Assembly (NCBI RefSeq): GCF_014202975.1
Contig: NZ_JACHHZ010000005.1
Location: 496,001-560,000 of the forward strand
DNA length: 64,000 bases
Reading direction: 5' to 3'
From: Povalibacter uvarum
GTDB taxonomy: Bacteria; Pseudomonadota; Gammaproteobacteria; Steroidobacterales; Steroidobacteraceae
Each line of letters opens with the position of its first letter. Within the stretch, counting starts at the first letter, position 1. A program made the position numbers and the translations under genes. The notes beneath the pieces are model-generated. The model was not told the origin of the DNA. It searched no databases and worked only from the letters and a program-made list of their open reading frames with translations. Positions 57,218 to 64,000 of the stretch are shown here, one piece after another.

Positions 57218-58195
57218 TCAGTGCGCACTCGCCAGCTTCGTCGCCCCCGTGCCCGCTTCCATCCAGCGGCGCACCCGGATCGCGTCCGCGGTCCGCGTGT
57301 ATTTCCCGAAGGAATTCATCAGCACCATGATCACGGGGCGGTCTTCGATGAACGTCTTCATGACGAGGCAGCGGCCGGCGGCCTGGGTGTAGCCGGTCTT
57401 CTGGACGACGATGTCCCACTCGGGCTTGCGCACGAGGTTGTTGGTGTTGCGGTACTGGAGGGGCTGGCGGCCGACCATCAGCGTTTCGTCCGGATCGGTC
57501 GAGTATTCGGCGATGAGCGGGTTCGCGGCGGTCGCGGCGACGAGCTTCACCAGGTCGGCGGGGCTCGCGATGTTGCCCTTCGACAGGCCGGTCGTATCGG
57601 TGAAATGGCTGCGCTTCATGCCGAGCGCCTTGGCTTTGGCATTCATCGCGTGCAGGACGGCGTCGAAGCCGCCTTCATAGGTCCGGCCGAGCGCGTGAGC
57701 TGCCTGATTCTCCGAGGACATCAGCGCGAGGTGGATCAGTTCACCGCGCGTGAGCTTGGCGCCGGCGGCGAGGCGCGAATGCGAGCCCTGGTCGATGGCC
57801 CGGTCGGCCTTGGTGATCGTGATGACTTCATCGAGCGCCTGTCCGGACTCGATGACGACGAGCGCGGTCATGAGCTTCGTGATGGAGGCGATCGGAACGG
57901 CGACGTCGGCATTCTTCGAGAGCAGGACCGACGAGTCGGTTTCGTCGATCACGAGCACGGCGCTCGAGCGGATTTCCGGACCGCGGGGCCCCGACCTGGC
58001 GGGAGCAGCGGCCGGCTTCTTCTTCGGTGGCGAAGCGGGCTTCTTCGCCGTTGCAGTGGCGGCCGGCTTCTTCGCAATGGAAGCAGGTTCGGCGACGGTG
58101 GCGAGGGAGGAAGTGGCGAGCGCGGCCAGGACCAGGCCCAGCAGCAGCTTCGCAACCGGCCGCTTTGCCGGCTGTCCCTCGACGAATGATCGCAT
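57218..58195 (-). CDS. D-alanyl-D-alanine carboxypeptidase/endopeptidase (PBP7-like)
   Basis: 325 residues from ATG at 58195. A signal or anchor helix (about 14-33) is followed by a low-complexity Lys/Ala/Pro linker (41-67). The S11 peptidase domain has all three motifs: SITK (Ser104, Lys107), SEN (161-163) and KTG (266-268). The length lacks the C-terminal beta domain of PBP5/6, so PBP7 (PbpG)-type DD-endopeptidase is more likely. It trims peptidoglycan cross-links in the periplasm. The histone-like Lys-rich linker is unusual and may bind the wall. Confidence 0.9.
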   Translation of the reverse strand: MRSFVEGQPAKRPVAKLLLGLVLAALATSSLATVAEPASIAKKPAATATAKKPASPPKKKPAAAPARSGPRGPEIRSSAVLVIDETDSSVLLSKNADVAVPIASITKLMTALVVIESGQALDEVITITKADRAIDQGSHSRLAAGAKLTRGELIHLALMSSENQAAHALGRTYEGGFDAVLHAMNAKAKALGMKRSHFTDTTGLSKGNIASPADLVKLVAATAANPLIAEYSTDPDETLMVGRQPLQYRNTNNLVRKPEWDIVVQKTGYTQAAGRCLVMKTFIEDRPVIMVLMNSFGKYTRTADAIRVRRWMEAGTGATKLASAH

Positions 58196-58439
58196 GATGT
58201 TCCCGTGCAGGTTCCGCGCGTAAGTACTTGGCGGGAGTATGCCTGTATCGATCAACGAAGTGATCAGGTTTTCCCTAAAAGGGATGTTGCGCGTCCCCTT
58301 GATCGCGGTCGGAACGGACTCATGTCACGTTGCTCGCCGATGAACTGTGACGTGAGTCCACGTGCGTTGACCGCGATGGTCGCGGCCGAGCACACTCGAT
58401 CGGCGCGAGATTCACCACGAAATCGTCAGGGAGAAACCC

Positions 58440-58937
58440 GTGTCCGGCTATCAGCTCGCCCAGCTCAACATCGCCACTCTGAAGGCACCGCTCGACTCGC
58501 CGCTGCTCAAGGATTTCGTCGACAACCTCGACCGCATCAACGAGCTGGCCGAAGGGTCGCCCGGGTTCGTCTGGCGCCTGAAGGGCGAGGGCAACGACGC
58601 GACTTCGCTGCGGCCGCTCGATGAGAACGTGATCGTCAACATGTCGGTGTGGAAGGACGTCGAGTCGCTCAATCACTATGTCTACCGCACCGTGCATGTC
58701 GAGATCCTGCGCCGTCGTCGCGAATGGTTCGAGCGCGGCGTCGAAGCGCATATGGTGCTCTGGTGGGTGAAGGCAGGGCACACGCCAACCGTTGCCGAAG
58801 CACTGAGTCGTCTCGACCATCTGCGCGAGCACGGGCCCAGCGATCACGCATTCAACTTCCGCACACCGTTTCTGCCGCCCGACGCACAGCCGGAGGAAAC
58901 CCCGTTTCTCTCGGGTGATGAGTGTCCCGCGACATGA
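58440..58937 (+). CDS. DUF3291 domain protein
   Basis: 165 residues, starting at GTG 58440. The sequence YQLAQLNIATLKAPLDSPLL, DNLDRINELAEGSPGFVWRL, VNMSVWKDVESLNHYVY and LWWVKAGHTPTVAEAL matches the DUF3291 family (a dimeric ferredoxin-like barrel related to antibiotic biosynthesis monooxygenases). Cytosolic; function unknown. Its stop overlaps the start of the M64 peptidase as ATGA, so the two are translationally coupled even though the peptidase is exported. Confidence 0.87.
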   Translation: MSGYQLAQLNIATLKAPLDSPLLKDFVDNLDRINELAEGSPGFVWRLKGEGNDATSLRPLDENVIVNMSVWKDVESLNHYVYRTVHVEILRRRREWFERGVEAHMVLWWVKAGHTPTVAEALSRLDHLREHGPSDHAFNFRTPFLPPDAQPEETPFLSGDECPAT

Positions 58938-60331
58938 TCGGCGCGGCGCGGTGGCTCTGGGGCTTTGCTGTTTTCGGGGCGACGTTGGCGCAAGCCGCGC
59001 CGCAGACGATGCGGCTCGACTACGTTCACTCCGGCAATGCGCTGGATGAGAGCTACGCACTCGACCGGATCGTGATCGAGCCGCTGCCGTGGCCCGGAAA
59101 CGCGGCGCGACCGATCGATACGACGAACCGCGGTTCGAACCTGTTCGAGGTCGTCGATCCGAAGACGGGCGACGTTCTGTATTCGCGCGGCTTCAGCACG
59201 ATCTTCGGCGAATGGCGCACCACTGAAGAGGCGCAGAAGCTCAATCGTGCGTTTCAGGAGTCCGTCCGCTTCCCCGCGCCGGATAAGCCGGTGCGCGTGC
59301 GGATCTTGAAGCGCGATGAGCGCAATGCGTTCTCGGTGGTGTGGAGTCTCGACGTCGATCCTTCGGCGCGGGACATCGAGCGCAAGACGGGCTCGACGCC
59401 GGCGCCTCTCCTCAAGGTTCGCGACAACGGGCCTCCCGAGCGCAAAGTCGACCTGCTGATCCTGGGCGACGGCTACACCGCTGCCGAAGCCGCGAAGTTC
59501 GAAGCCGACGCGCGCCGATTGACTGACCGGCTGTTCGCGACGTCTCCGTTTCGCGAGCGCGCAAAGGACTTCAACGTCTGGGGGTTGATGGTGCCCACGC
59601 CGCAAAGCGGCGTCTCGCGGCCTTCGACCGGTGCTTATCGCTGGTCCGCGCTCGGCACGCGCTACGACATCTTCGGCAGCGAGCGTTATGCGTTGACGCT
59701 CGACAACCGCGCGTTCCGTGAGATCGCGCAGTTCGCGCCGTACGAGTTCGTGGAGATCCTGTTCAACAACGAGACCTACGGCGGTGGCGGCATCTTCGGT
59801 TTGTTCAGCACCGCTGCGGCCGGCAGCGACTGGGCCGAGTATCTGTTCATCCACGAATTCGGCCATCACTTCGCCGCGCTCGCCGATGAGTACTACACCT
59901 CACCGGTCGCTTATCAGTCGGGCGAAGAACGTCCCGAGCCCTGGGAGCCGAATGTCACGGCCCTGCACGATGCGAAGCAACTCAAGTGGCGTGACAAGGT
60001 GAAGGCGGGAACGCCGTTGCCGACTCCCTGGCCCAAGGAGGAGTTCGAGAAATACCAGCGTGCCTATCAGAAGGAGCGCAGCGAGCTGCGTGCCGCCAAT
60101 CGTCCCGAGTCGGAGATGAATGCGTTGTTCCGGCGTGAGCGCGCATTCACGGACGAGTTGCTGAGCAAGGCCGCGAACAGCACTGCAGTTGGCGCCTTCG
60201 AAGGCGCCAACTACCAGGCTTCGGGCTACTACCGTTCACAGATGCAATGCATCATGTTCAGTCGCACCGATCACTTCTGCGACGTATGTGCCGGTGCGAT
60301 TGCGGAGATCATCGATCTGTATGCGAGGTAG
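58934..60331 (+). CDS. exported M64 (IgA-peptidase family) metalloprotease
   Basis: 465 residues from ATG at 58934 in the ATGA overlap; a GTG at 58922 would add four residues. The signal peptide ends near AQAAPQ. A beta-rich N-terminal M64 domain (to about 150) precedes the catalytic domain VDLLILGDGYTAAEAAKF, then HEFGHHFAALADEY with zinc ligands His307 and His311, and Glu308. The C-terminal CIMFSRTDHFCDVCAGAI includes three Cys. It is a periplasmic or secreted metalloprotease; the actual substrate is unknown. Confidence 0.92.
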   Translation: MIGAARWLWGFAVFGATLAQAAPQTMRLDYVHSGNALDESYALDRIVIEPLPWPGNAARPIDTTNRGSNLFEVVDPKTGDVLYSRGFSTIFGEWRTTEEAQKLNRAFQESVRFPAPDKPVRVRILKRDERNAFSVVWSLDVDPSARDIERKTGSTPAPLLKVRDNGPPERKVDLLILGDGYTAAEAAKFEADARRLTDRLFATSPFRERAKDFNVWGLMVPTPQSGVSRPSTGAYRWSALGTRYDIFGSERYALTLDNRAFREIAQFAPYEFVEILFNNETYGGGGIFGLFSTAAAGSDWAEYLFIHEFGHHFAALADEYYTSPVAYQSGEERPEPWEPNVTALHDAKQLKWRDKVKAGTPLPTPWPKEEFEKYQRAYQKERSELRAANRPESEMNALFRRERAFTDELLSKAANSTAVGAFEGANYQASGYYRSQMQCIMFSRTDHFCDVCAGAIAEIIDLYAR

Positions 60332-60334
60332 CGG

Positions 60335-60383
60335 GGGCTGTGGGCTATGAGCTGTGAGCTGTGAGCTATGAGCTGTGAGCCAG
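60335..60383. repeat. heptameric tandem repeat (GAGCTGT x7)
   Basis: Seven contiguous 7-bp units: GGGCTGT, GGGCTAT, GAGCTGT, GAGCTGT, GAGCTAT, GAGCTGT, GAGCCAG. They start four bases after the M64 stop codon, in the convergent gap before the CMD gene. Confidence 0.92.
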
Positions 60384-60436
60384 AGAGATTGACAAGAGGG
60401 GGTTCCTGCCGTCATCTCGCTCATCGCTCATCGGCC

Positions 60437-60982
60437 TCACGCCACCTTGCGCAGCTTCACCGCCGGGAAGTCCACCGGCACGTTCAGCGCCACGTTCACG
60501 TAGTTCGTGAACAGATTCAGTGCCACGTGCGCGATGATCTCGACGATCTCTTCGTCATCGAATCCCGCGGTGCGTACCGCTGCGACATCCGCATCGGTTA
60601 CCTGGCCACGTTCTTCGACGAGCTTCAGTGCGAATGTCAGTGCGGCTGCAGTGCGGGGGTCCTTGCTGCGGCCATCCTGAGCTTCGGAGATCTCATCGGC
60701 AGTTGCACCTGCTTTGCGGCCGAGCGCCGTGTGCGCGGCGAGGCAGTACTCGCAGGCATTGCGATTGGCGATTGCGACTGCCAGCTGTTCGCCGAGCTTC
60801 GCGGGCAGCTTGCCCTGGCCGAGCGCGCCGAACGAACCGAACATGCTCTTGAGAGCGGCGGGTGAGTTCGCGACCGCGCGGAACATCGCAGGCGTGGCGC
60901 CGAACGTGCGCTGGATCTGGTCGAGCACGACTTTGCGTTCGCCTTCGGCATTGGCCGGATTCACGAGGGATACACGGGACAT
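60437..60982 (-). CDS. carboxymuconolactone decarboxylase / AhpD-like protein
   Basis: 181 residues from ATG at 60982 with AAGGAG at ideal spacing. The redox motif NACEYCLAAHTALG (CxxC with downstream His) identifies an AhpD-type peroxidase-associated protein rather than the cysteine-free decarboxylase. It is cytosolic and likely takes part in peroxide defence or thiol redox. Divergent from an AraC-type regulator with which it shares GGTTCTC half-sites in the intergenic region. Confidence 0.9.
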   Translation of the reverse strand: MSRVSLVNPANAEGERKVVLDQIQRTFGATPAMFRAVANSPAALKSMFGSFGALGQGKLPAKLGEQLAVAIANRNACEYCLAAHTALGRKAGATADEISEAQDGRSKDPRTAAALTFALKLVEERGQVTDADVAAVRTAGFDDEEIVEIIAHVALNLFTNYVNVALNVPVDFPAVKLRKVA

Positions 60983-61099
60983 GGGGTTCTCCTTTGGTTC
61001 TTCGTCCATGCCGGCGGAATCGCCGGCCACGGAAGCCAATATAGGGAGCCGGCCCGTACGCAAAGTCACCCGAAGTGCGGCAAAGTTGATCTATAGTCC

Positions 61100-61118
61100 G
61101 GTTCTCGTCCGGAGAACC
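61100..61118. promoter_or_regulatory. inverted repeat GGTTCTC-N5-GAGAACC before AraC gene
   Basis: Perfect 7-bp arms at 61100-61106 and 61112-61118 lie 14 bases before the regulator start. A third GGTTCTC occurs at 60984-60990, at the CMD ribosome-binding site. This is a candidate operator for a regulator controlling both divergent genes; a second inverted repeat, GCCGGCG-N4-CGCCGGC, lies at 61010-61027. Confidence 0.45.
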
Positions 61119-61131
61119 CAATGAGCGCCCG

Positions 61132-61971
61132 ATGAACGTGGATCGCCTCGATGCCCTGCTGCAGCGCTTTTCGGTGAGCGCGCGCATCTTCCATTCGGGT
61201 CCATTGTGCGGCGTCACGGATCACGTGCCCGAGGCGGATTTCGGGCAGTTGCACCTGATCCGTCGCGGCCCGGTCGACGTTCACCACAGCGCGAAACGAC
61301 GCCAGCGCGTCGAAGAGCCGAGCCTGATTTTCTATCCGCGGCCGCTGCCCCATCGCTTCGTCACCGACAAGGTCGTCGGTGCTGACATGGCTTGTGCCAA
61401 CGTCTCGTTCAACGCGGGTTCGACGAATCCGATCGCGCAGGCGTTGCCCGACGTCATAGTGATGCCGCTCGTCGACGTGGAGAATGCCGGTCCCGTGCTC
61501 GATGTGCTCTTCCGCGAAGCGTTCGCTCAGGCGTGCGGACGGCGGCACATCGTGAATCGATTGTTCGAGGTCGTGCTGATCCTGATCCTGCGCACTTTGC
61601 TCAATCGCGCGGAAGTCGATCACGGATTGCTCGCGGGACTCGCCCATCTGAAACTCGCGAAGGCGTTGACGGCCATTCACGCATCGCCCGGCAAGGCCTG
61701 GCCGCTCGAGGATCTAGCGGAGATCGCGGGCATGTCTCGCAGTCACTTCGCATCGACGTTTCACGAAGTCGTCGGCTCGACGCCGGGTGACTATCTCACG
61801 CGATATCGCATCTCACTGGCACAGGACATGTTGCGGCGGGGAGAGCCGGTGAAGATGATCGCGGTTCACGTGGGATATGGCAGCACGGCGGCGCTGTCGC
61901 GGGCCTTCAGCGCCGTGAGTGGCAAATCGCCACGCGAATGGAAGGCCGGGCTCGACGCCGCAAGCGTGTGA
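61132..61971 (+). CDS. AraC-family regulator with cupin-type ligand domain
   Basis: 279 residues. The N-terminal two-thirds have the AraC-binding cupin layout (GQLHLIRRGPVDV, LIFYPRPLPHRF, LPDVIVMPL). The C-terminal part has both helix-turn-helix units: PLEDLAEIAGMSRSHFASTF and VGYGSTAALSRAFSAVSGKSPREW. It is divergent from the CMD gene and probably regulates it. Confidence 0.9.
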   Translation: MNVDRLDALLQRFSVSARIFHSGPLCGVTDHVPEADFGQLHLIRRGPVDVHHSAKRRQRVEEPSLIFYPRPLPHRFVTDKVVGADMACANVSFNAGSTNPIAQALPDVIVMPLVDVENAGPVLDVLFREAFAQACGRRHIVNRLFEVVLILILRTLLNRAEVDHGLLAGLAHLKLAKALTAIHASPGKAWPLEDLAEIAGMSRSHFASTFHEVVGSTPGDYLTRYRISLAQDMLRRGEPVKMIAVHVGYGSTAALSRAFSAVSGKSPREWKAGLDAASV

Positions 61972-62004
61972 GCAGGCAGGGTTCACTGTAATTGGACGAC
62001 GGAT

Positions 62005-62445
62005 ATGACCGAAGAGATCAGCATCACTACCGACAAATCGCGCTTCGACGTCGACGCGATCCACGCCTTCCTGGCCAGTACTTACTGGTCGCCGGGACTT
62101 CCTCGCGTCGTGCTGGAGAAGGCGATTGCGAACTCGCTGTGCTTCGGCCTGTTCAGCGGCTCGAAGCAGATCGGCTTTGCACGCGTCACCACGGACAAGG
62201 CGACGTTCGCGTATCTCGCGGACGTCTACGTGCTGGATGAGTATCGCGGCCAGGGACTGTCGAAGCGCCTCATGACGACGATCCTGGCGCATCCCGATCT
62301 GCAGGGCCTGCGACGCTTCATGCTCGCAACGCGCGATGCCCATGGTCTTTACCGCCAGTTCGGTTTCAAACCGCCCGCCAATCCGGACGCGCTGATGGAA
62401 ATTCACCGGCCCGATGTCTATCGCAGCGCGGGGCAGGCGACATGA
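62005..62445 (+). CDS. GNAT-family N-acetyltransferase
   Basis: 146 residues. The acetyl-CoA-binding core is VYVLDEYRGQGLSKRLM near residue 73, followed by FMLATRDAHGLYRQFGFKP. The substrate is unknown; this subgroup is close to small-molecule acetyltransferases. The stop overlaps the next start as ATGA. Confidence 0.9.
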   Translation: MTEEISITTDKSRFDVDAIHAFLASTYWSPGLPRVVLEKAIANSLCFGLFSGSKQIGFARVTTDKATFAYLADVYVLDEYRGQGLSKRLMTTILAHPDLQGLRRFMLATRDAHGLYRQFGFKPPANPDALMEIHRPDVYRSAGQAT

Positions 62446-62843
62446 TCGCGGGCGGTTGCGCATGTGGACGCGTTCGCTACGAATCGACGGGCGAAGCGGA
62501 GTTCAGCGTCATCTGTCACTGCCGGGATTGCCAGAGAGCGTCAGGTACAGCCGGCGTGCCGGTAATGGGCGTGCCGCGATCCGGGTTTCGGGTGACGGGC
62601 GATCCCGCGAAGTACGTCAGCCGGGGCGGCAGCGGCCAGGATGCAATCCGTCATTTCTGTCCCCACTGCGGCAGCCTGCTTTTCGGGGCACCCCAGGTGA
62701 TCCCTGACACCATCACGATTTACGTCGGCAGTCTCGACGACCCTTCCGTCTTCAAGCCTGACCTCGCGATGTTCACGCGGGACCGGCCGCAATGGGGTCG
62801 GCTGTCGGGCGAGCTCGTGGAGGTCGAGACCGCCCCGGAATAG
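62442..62843 (+). CDS. GFA-family (glutathione-dependent formaldehyde-activating-like) zinc protein
   Basis: 133 residues. Seven Cys in the family pattern: GGCACGRVRY, VICHCRDCQRASG and RHFCPHCGSLLFG bind structural and labile zinc. Related proteins act on S-hydroxymethyl-glutathione or, more often, have unknown activity. Translationally coupled to the GNAT gene. Confidence 0.9.
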   Translation: MIAGGCACGRVRYESTGEAEFSVICHCRDCQRASGTAGVPVMGVPRSGFRVTGDPAKYVSRGGSGQDAIRHFCPHCGSLLFGAPQVIPDTITIYVGSLDDPSVFKPDLAMFTRDRPQWGRLSGELVEVETAPE

Positions 62844-62847
62844 CATC

Positions 62848-62908
62848 GGTCATTCCCGCGCACGCGGGAACCCATTCCGGATGTATTCCCGCCTGCGCGG
62901 GAATGACG
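62848..62908. repeat. inverted pair of class (i) palindromes
   Basis: One class (i) copy followed by an inverted one, in the gap after the GFA gene. Its translation makes a false N-terminal extension of the PRTase frame. Confidence 0.85.
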
Positions 62909-62953
62909 ATGCCGGTTAGAATCCTCCACCCATTCCGCCCCCCGGACCCTCCC

Positions 62954-63535
62954 TTGAGCGCCGAACACATCGAAAAGACCTTCATTTCCGCGGAATCGCT
63001 GCTGCGGGACTCCATGGAGCTCGGGCTGCGGGTGGTGCGCAGCGGCTTCAATCCGTCGTTCCTCGTGGGGATCTGGCGTGGCGGTGCGCCGATCGGCATC
63101 AGCGTTCAGGAAGTGCTCGAGTACAACGGGATCGAGTGCGATCACATTTCGATCCGCACGTCCTCGTACACCGGCATCGACAAGCAGTCGAAAACCGTTC
63201 GCGTGCACGCCGTCGACTATCTCGTGTCGCAGCTGACGTTCGAAGATCGGCTGCTGCTGATCGATGACGTCTTCGACTCGGGCCGCAGTCTCGAGGCGAT
63301 CATCGCGGAACTCACCAAGCGCTGTCGTCGCAACCTGCCCGAACAGATCCGCATCGCGACGGTGTACTACAAGCCGTCACGCAACCGCAGCGCGCTCACC
63401 CCGGACTTCTACGTTCGCGCCACTGATCAGTGGCTCGTGTTCCCGCACGAAGTGCAGGGGCTGACACGTGAAGAGATCCTGAAGCACAAGCCCGTGGATG
63501 AGACGTTCTTTACGGCGAGGTCGGACGGGAAGTAG
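62954..63535 (+). CDS. phosphoribosyltransferase (hypoxanthine-type)
   Basis: 193 residues if it begins with TTG at 62954 (SAEHIEKTFISAESLLRDS), where similar proteins begin. An ATG at 62908 would prepend a Pro-rich segment from repeat DNA. The fold is of type I PRTases: FLVGIWRGGAPIG, and the PRPP loop LLLIDDVFDSGRSLEAI. C-terminal YVRATDQWLVFPHEVQG follows, as in Xanthomonas-type hypoxanthine PRTases. Purine salvage in the cytosol is likely. Confidence 0.87.
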   Translation: MSAEHIEKTFISAESLLRDSMELGLRVVRSGFNPSFLVGIWRGGAPIGISVQEVLEYNGIECDHISIRTSSYTGIDKQSKTVRVHAVDYLVSQLTFEDRLLLIDDVFDSGRSLEAIIAELTKRCRRNLPEQIRIATVYYKPSRNRSALTPDFYVRATDQWLVFPHEVQGLTREEILKHKPVDETFFTARSDGK

Positions 63536-63677
63536 GTGGGAGAGCCGCTGGCCGTTAGCCAGCTAGCCGGTTAGCCAGAGGCGGTGTCTCTGTCATGCCC
63601 GCGAAAGCGGGCATCCATGCCCTATCTCGGATGGATTCCCGCTTTCGCGGGAATGACGCGAACGGCTGGCAGGCTCC
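63536..63677. repeat. heptad array and inverted class (i) pair
   Basis: A CTAG/TTAG heptad array at 63545-63580 is followed by a class (i) palindrome (variant CATGCCCGCG) and an inverted copy, to about 63660. They occupy the whole gap between convergent genes. Confidence 0.82.
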
Positions 63678-64000
63678 TCACTGTTGCAACCACTTCTCCA
63701 GCCACTGCGCCACTTCCTTGTAGAACTGCCGGCTGTTCTCCCCCGACAGAATCCAGTGATTCTCGTCCGGGAACACCACCAGCCTGCTTTCGATCTGCTG
63801 GCGCTGCAGCGCTGTCCAGTACTCGAGTGAGTTGTTCAGCGGGACGCGGAAGTCCCGTTCGCCGATCGTGACGAGCACCGGGGTGCGCCAGTTGGGCGCG
63901 TACCGGATCGGGTTGTGCTCGCTCCACACTTCGGGCTTCAGCCACGGCGGCGATCCCATGTTCGCTTCGCGCGAGTAGGCGACGTCGCTCGTTCCCCACT
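63678..64000 (-). CDS. S9-family prolyl oligopeptidase-like, 3' end (cut by window edge)
   Basis: The C-terminal 107 residues are visible; the gene continues beyond the right edge. The alpha/beta-hydrolase end carries PVLVTIGERDFRVPLNNSLEYW, with the catalytic Asp in GERDFRVP, and VVFPDENHWI with the catalytic His. The reading frame stays open to the window end (WGTSDVAYSREANMGSPPW). Probably an exported dipeptidyl/acylaminoacyl peptidase; the Ser motif is outside the window. Confidence 0.88.
   Translation of the reverse strand, partial: WGTSDVAYSREANMGSPPWLKPEVWSEHNPIRYAPNWRTPVLVTIGERDFRVPLNNSLEYWTALQRQQIESRLVVFPDENHWILSGENSRQFYKEVAQWLEKWLQQ

Overview
The window is high-GC DNA packed with genes. 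It carries TonB-dependent receptors, HME-RND metal efflux, UrcA, IgA-type M64 peptidase and Ser/Thr-kinase/ECF pairs, and it is littered with palindromic GTCATTCCCGCG-type repeats. This combination suggests a free-living, plant-polymer-degrading gammaproteobacterium, most likely near Steroidobacter/Povalibacter or the Xanthomonadales/Nevskiales. The taxonomic call is inference from gene content; there is no rRNA gene to confirm it.

Layout. 1-13270 is a pectin/rhamnogalacturonan module. It holds a TonB-dependent receptor (cut by the left edge), a rhamnogalacturonan-acetylesterase-like SGNH hydrolase, a complete rhamnose-type ABC importer (SBP, ATPase, two permeases; rhaSTPQ order), a divergent FMN-dependent lactate-type dehydrogenase, a SRPBCC protein, a periplasmic oligogalacturonide lyase and a second TonB receptor divergent from it. 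Acetyl groups would be removed, oligomers imported, rhamnose taken up by the ABC system, and the lactate from rhamnose breakdown oxidised. 13766-18111 is a redox block: an AraC-type regulator, a cytosolic DsbA-like CPNC protein, a cyclic-nucleotide-binding/glutaredoxin-like/thioredoxin-reductase fusion without the CxxC, a small sulfite-oxidase-fold Mo enzyme and a flavodoxin-reductase-like partner. 18180-23427 has a thiolase, a DedA-rhodanese fusion, an AraC/GyrI regulator, an ECF sigma factor with a small His-rich membrane protein, and a cobalamin-binding-like protein. 23558-29707 is a CzcCBA metal efflux operon, followed by a Tat-exported aldo/keto reductase.

30673-31705 is a non-coding tandem array of 253-bp composite palindromes. 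31706-38616 is the least understood region. It is a tightly packed seven-gene operon of TonB receptor, Tat amidohydrolase, DUF6152 protein, two related exported proteins with a PDFSGIW/PDVQGHW motif, and two DUF6644-type membrane proteins. This is my best candidate for an undescribed uptake/catabolic or periplasmic redox system. Two further exported amidohydrolases (38713 and 43209) lie nearby.

45074-64000 holds a receiver-TM-TonB fusion, a MATE transporter, an OmpA-like protein, a haloperoxidase-like/UrcA/di-haem peroxidase operon, an ECF sigma plus Ser/Thr kinase pair, a PBP7-like peptidase, a DUF3291 protein coupled to an M64 peptidase, a CMD/AraC divergent pair, GNAT, GFA and PRTase genes, and the 3' end of an S9 peptidase.

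Intergenic spaces over 300 bp are almost all filled by three nested repeat classes: (i) GTCATTCCCGCG(N)CGGGAATCCAT palindromes; (ii) TGTGGGTCCG-CTTCAG-CGGACGTCAT palindromes that usually flank class (i); and (iii) heptameric tandem repeats ending in AGCCAG. They form direct tandem arrays with 253, about 137 and 77 bp periods. At three genes a class (i) element supplies the C-terminal residues and the stop codon. I saw no tRNA, rRNA, CRISPR array, prophage or complete insertion sequence.
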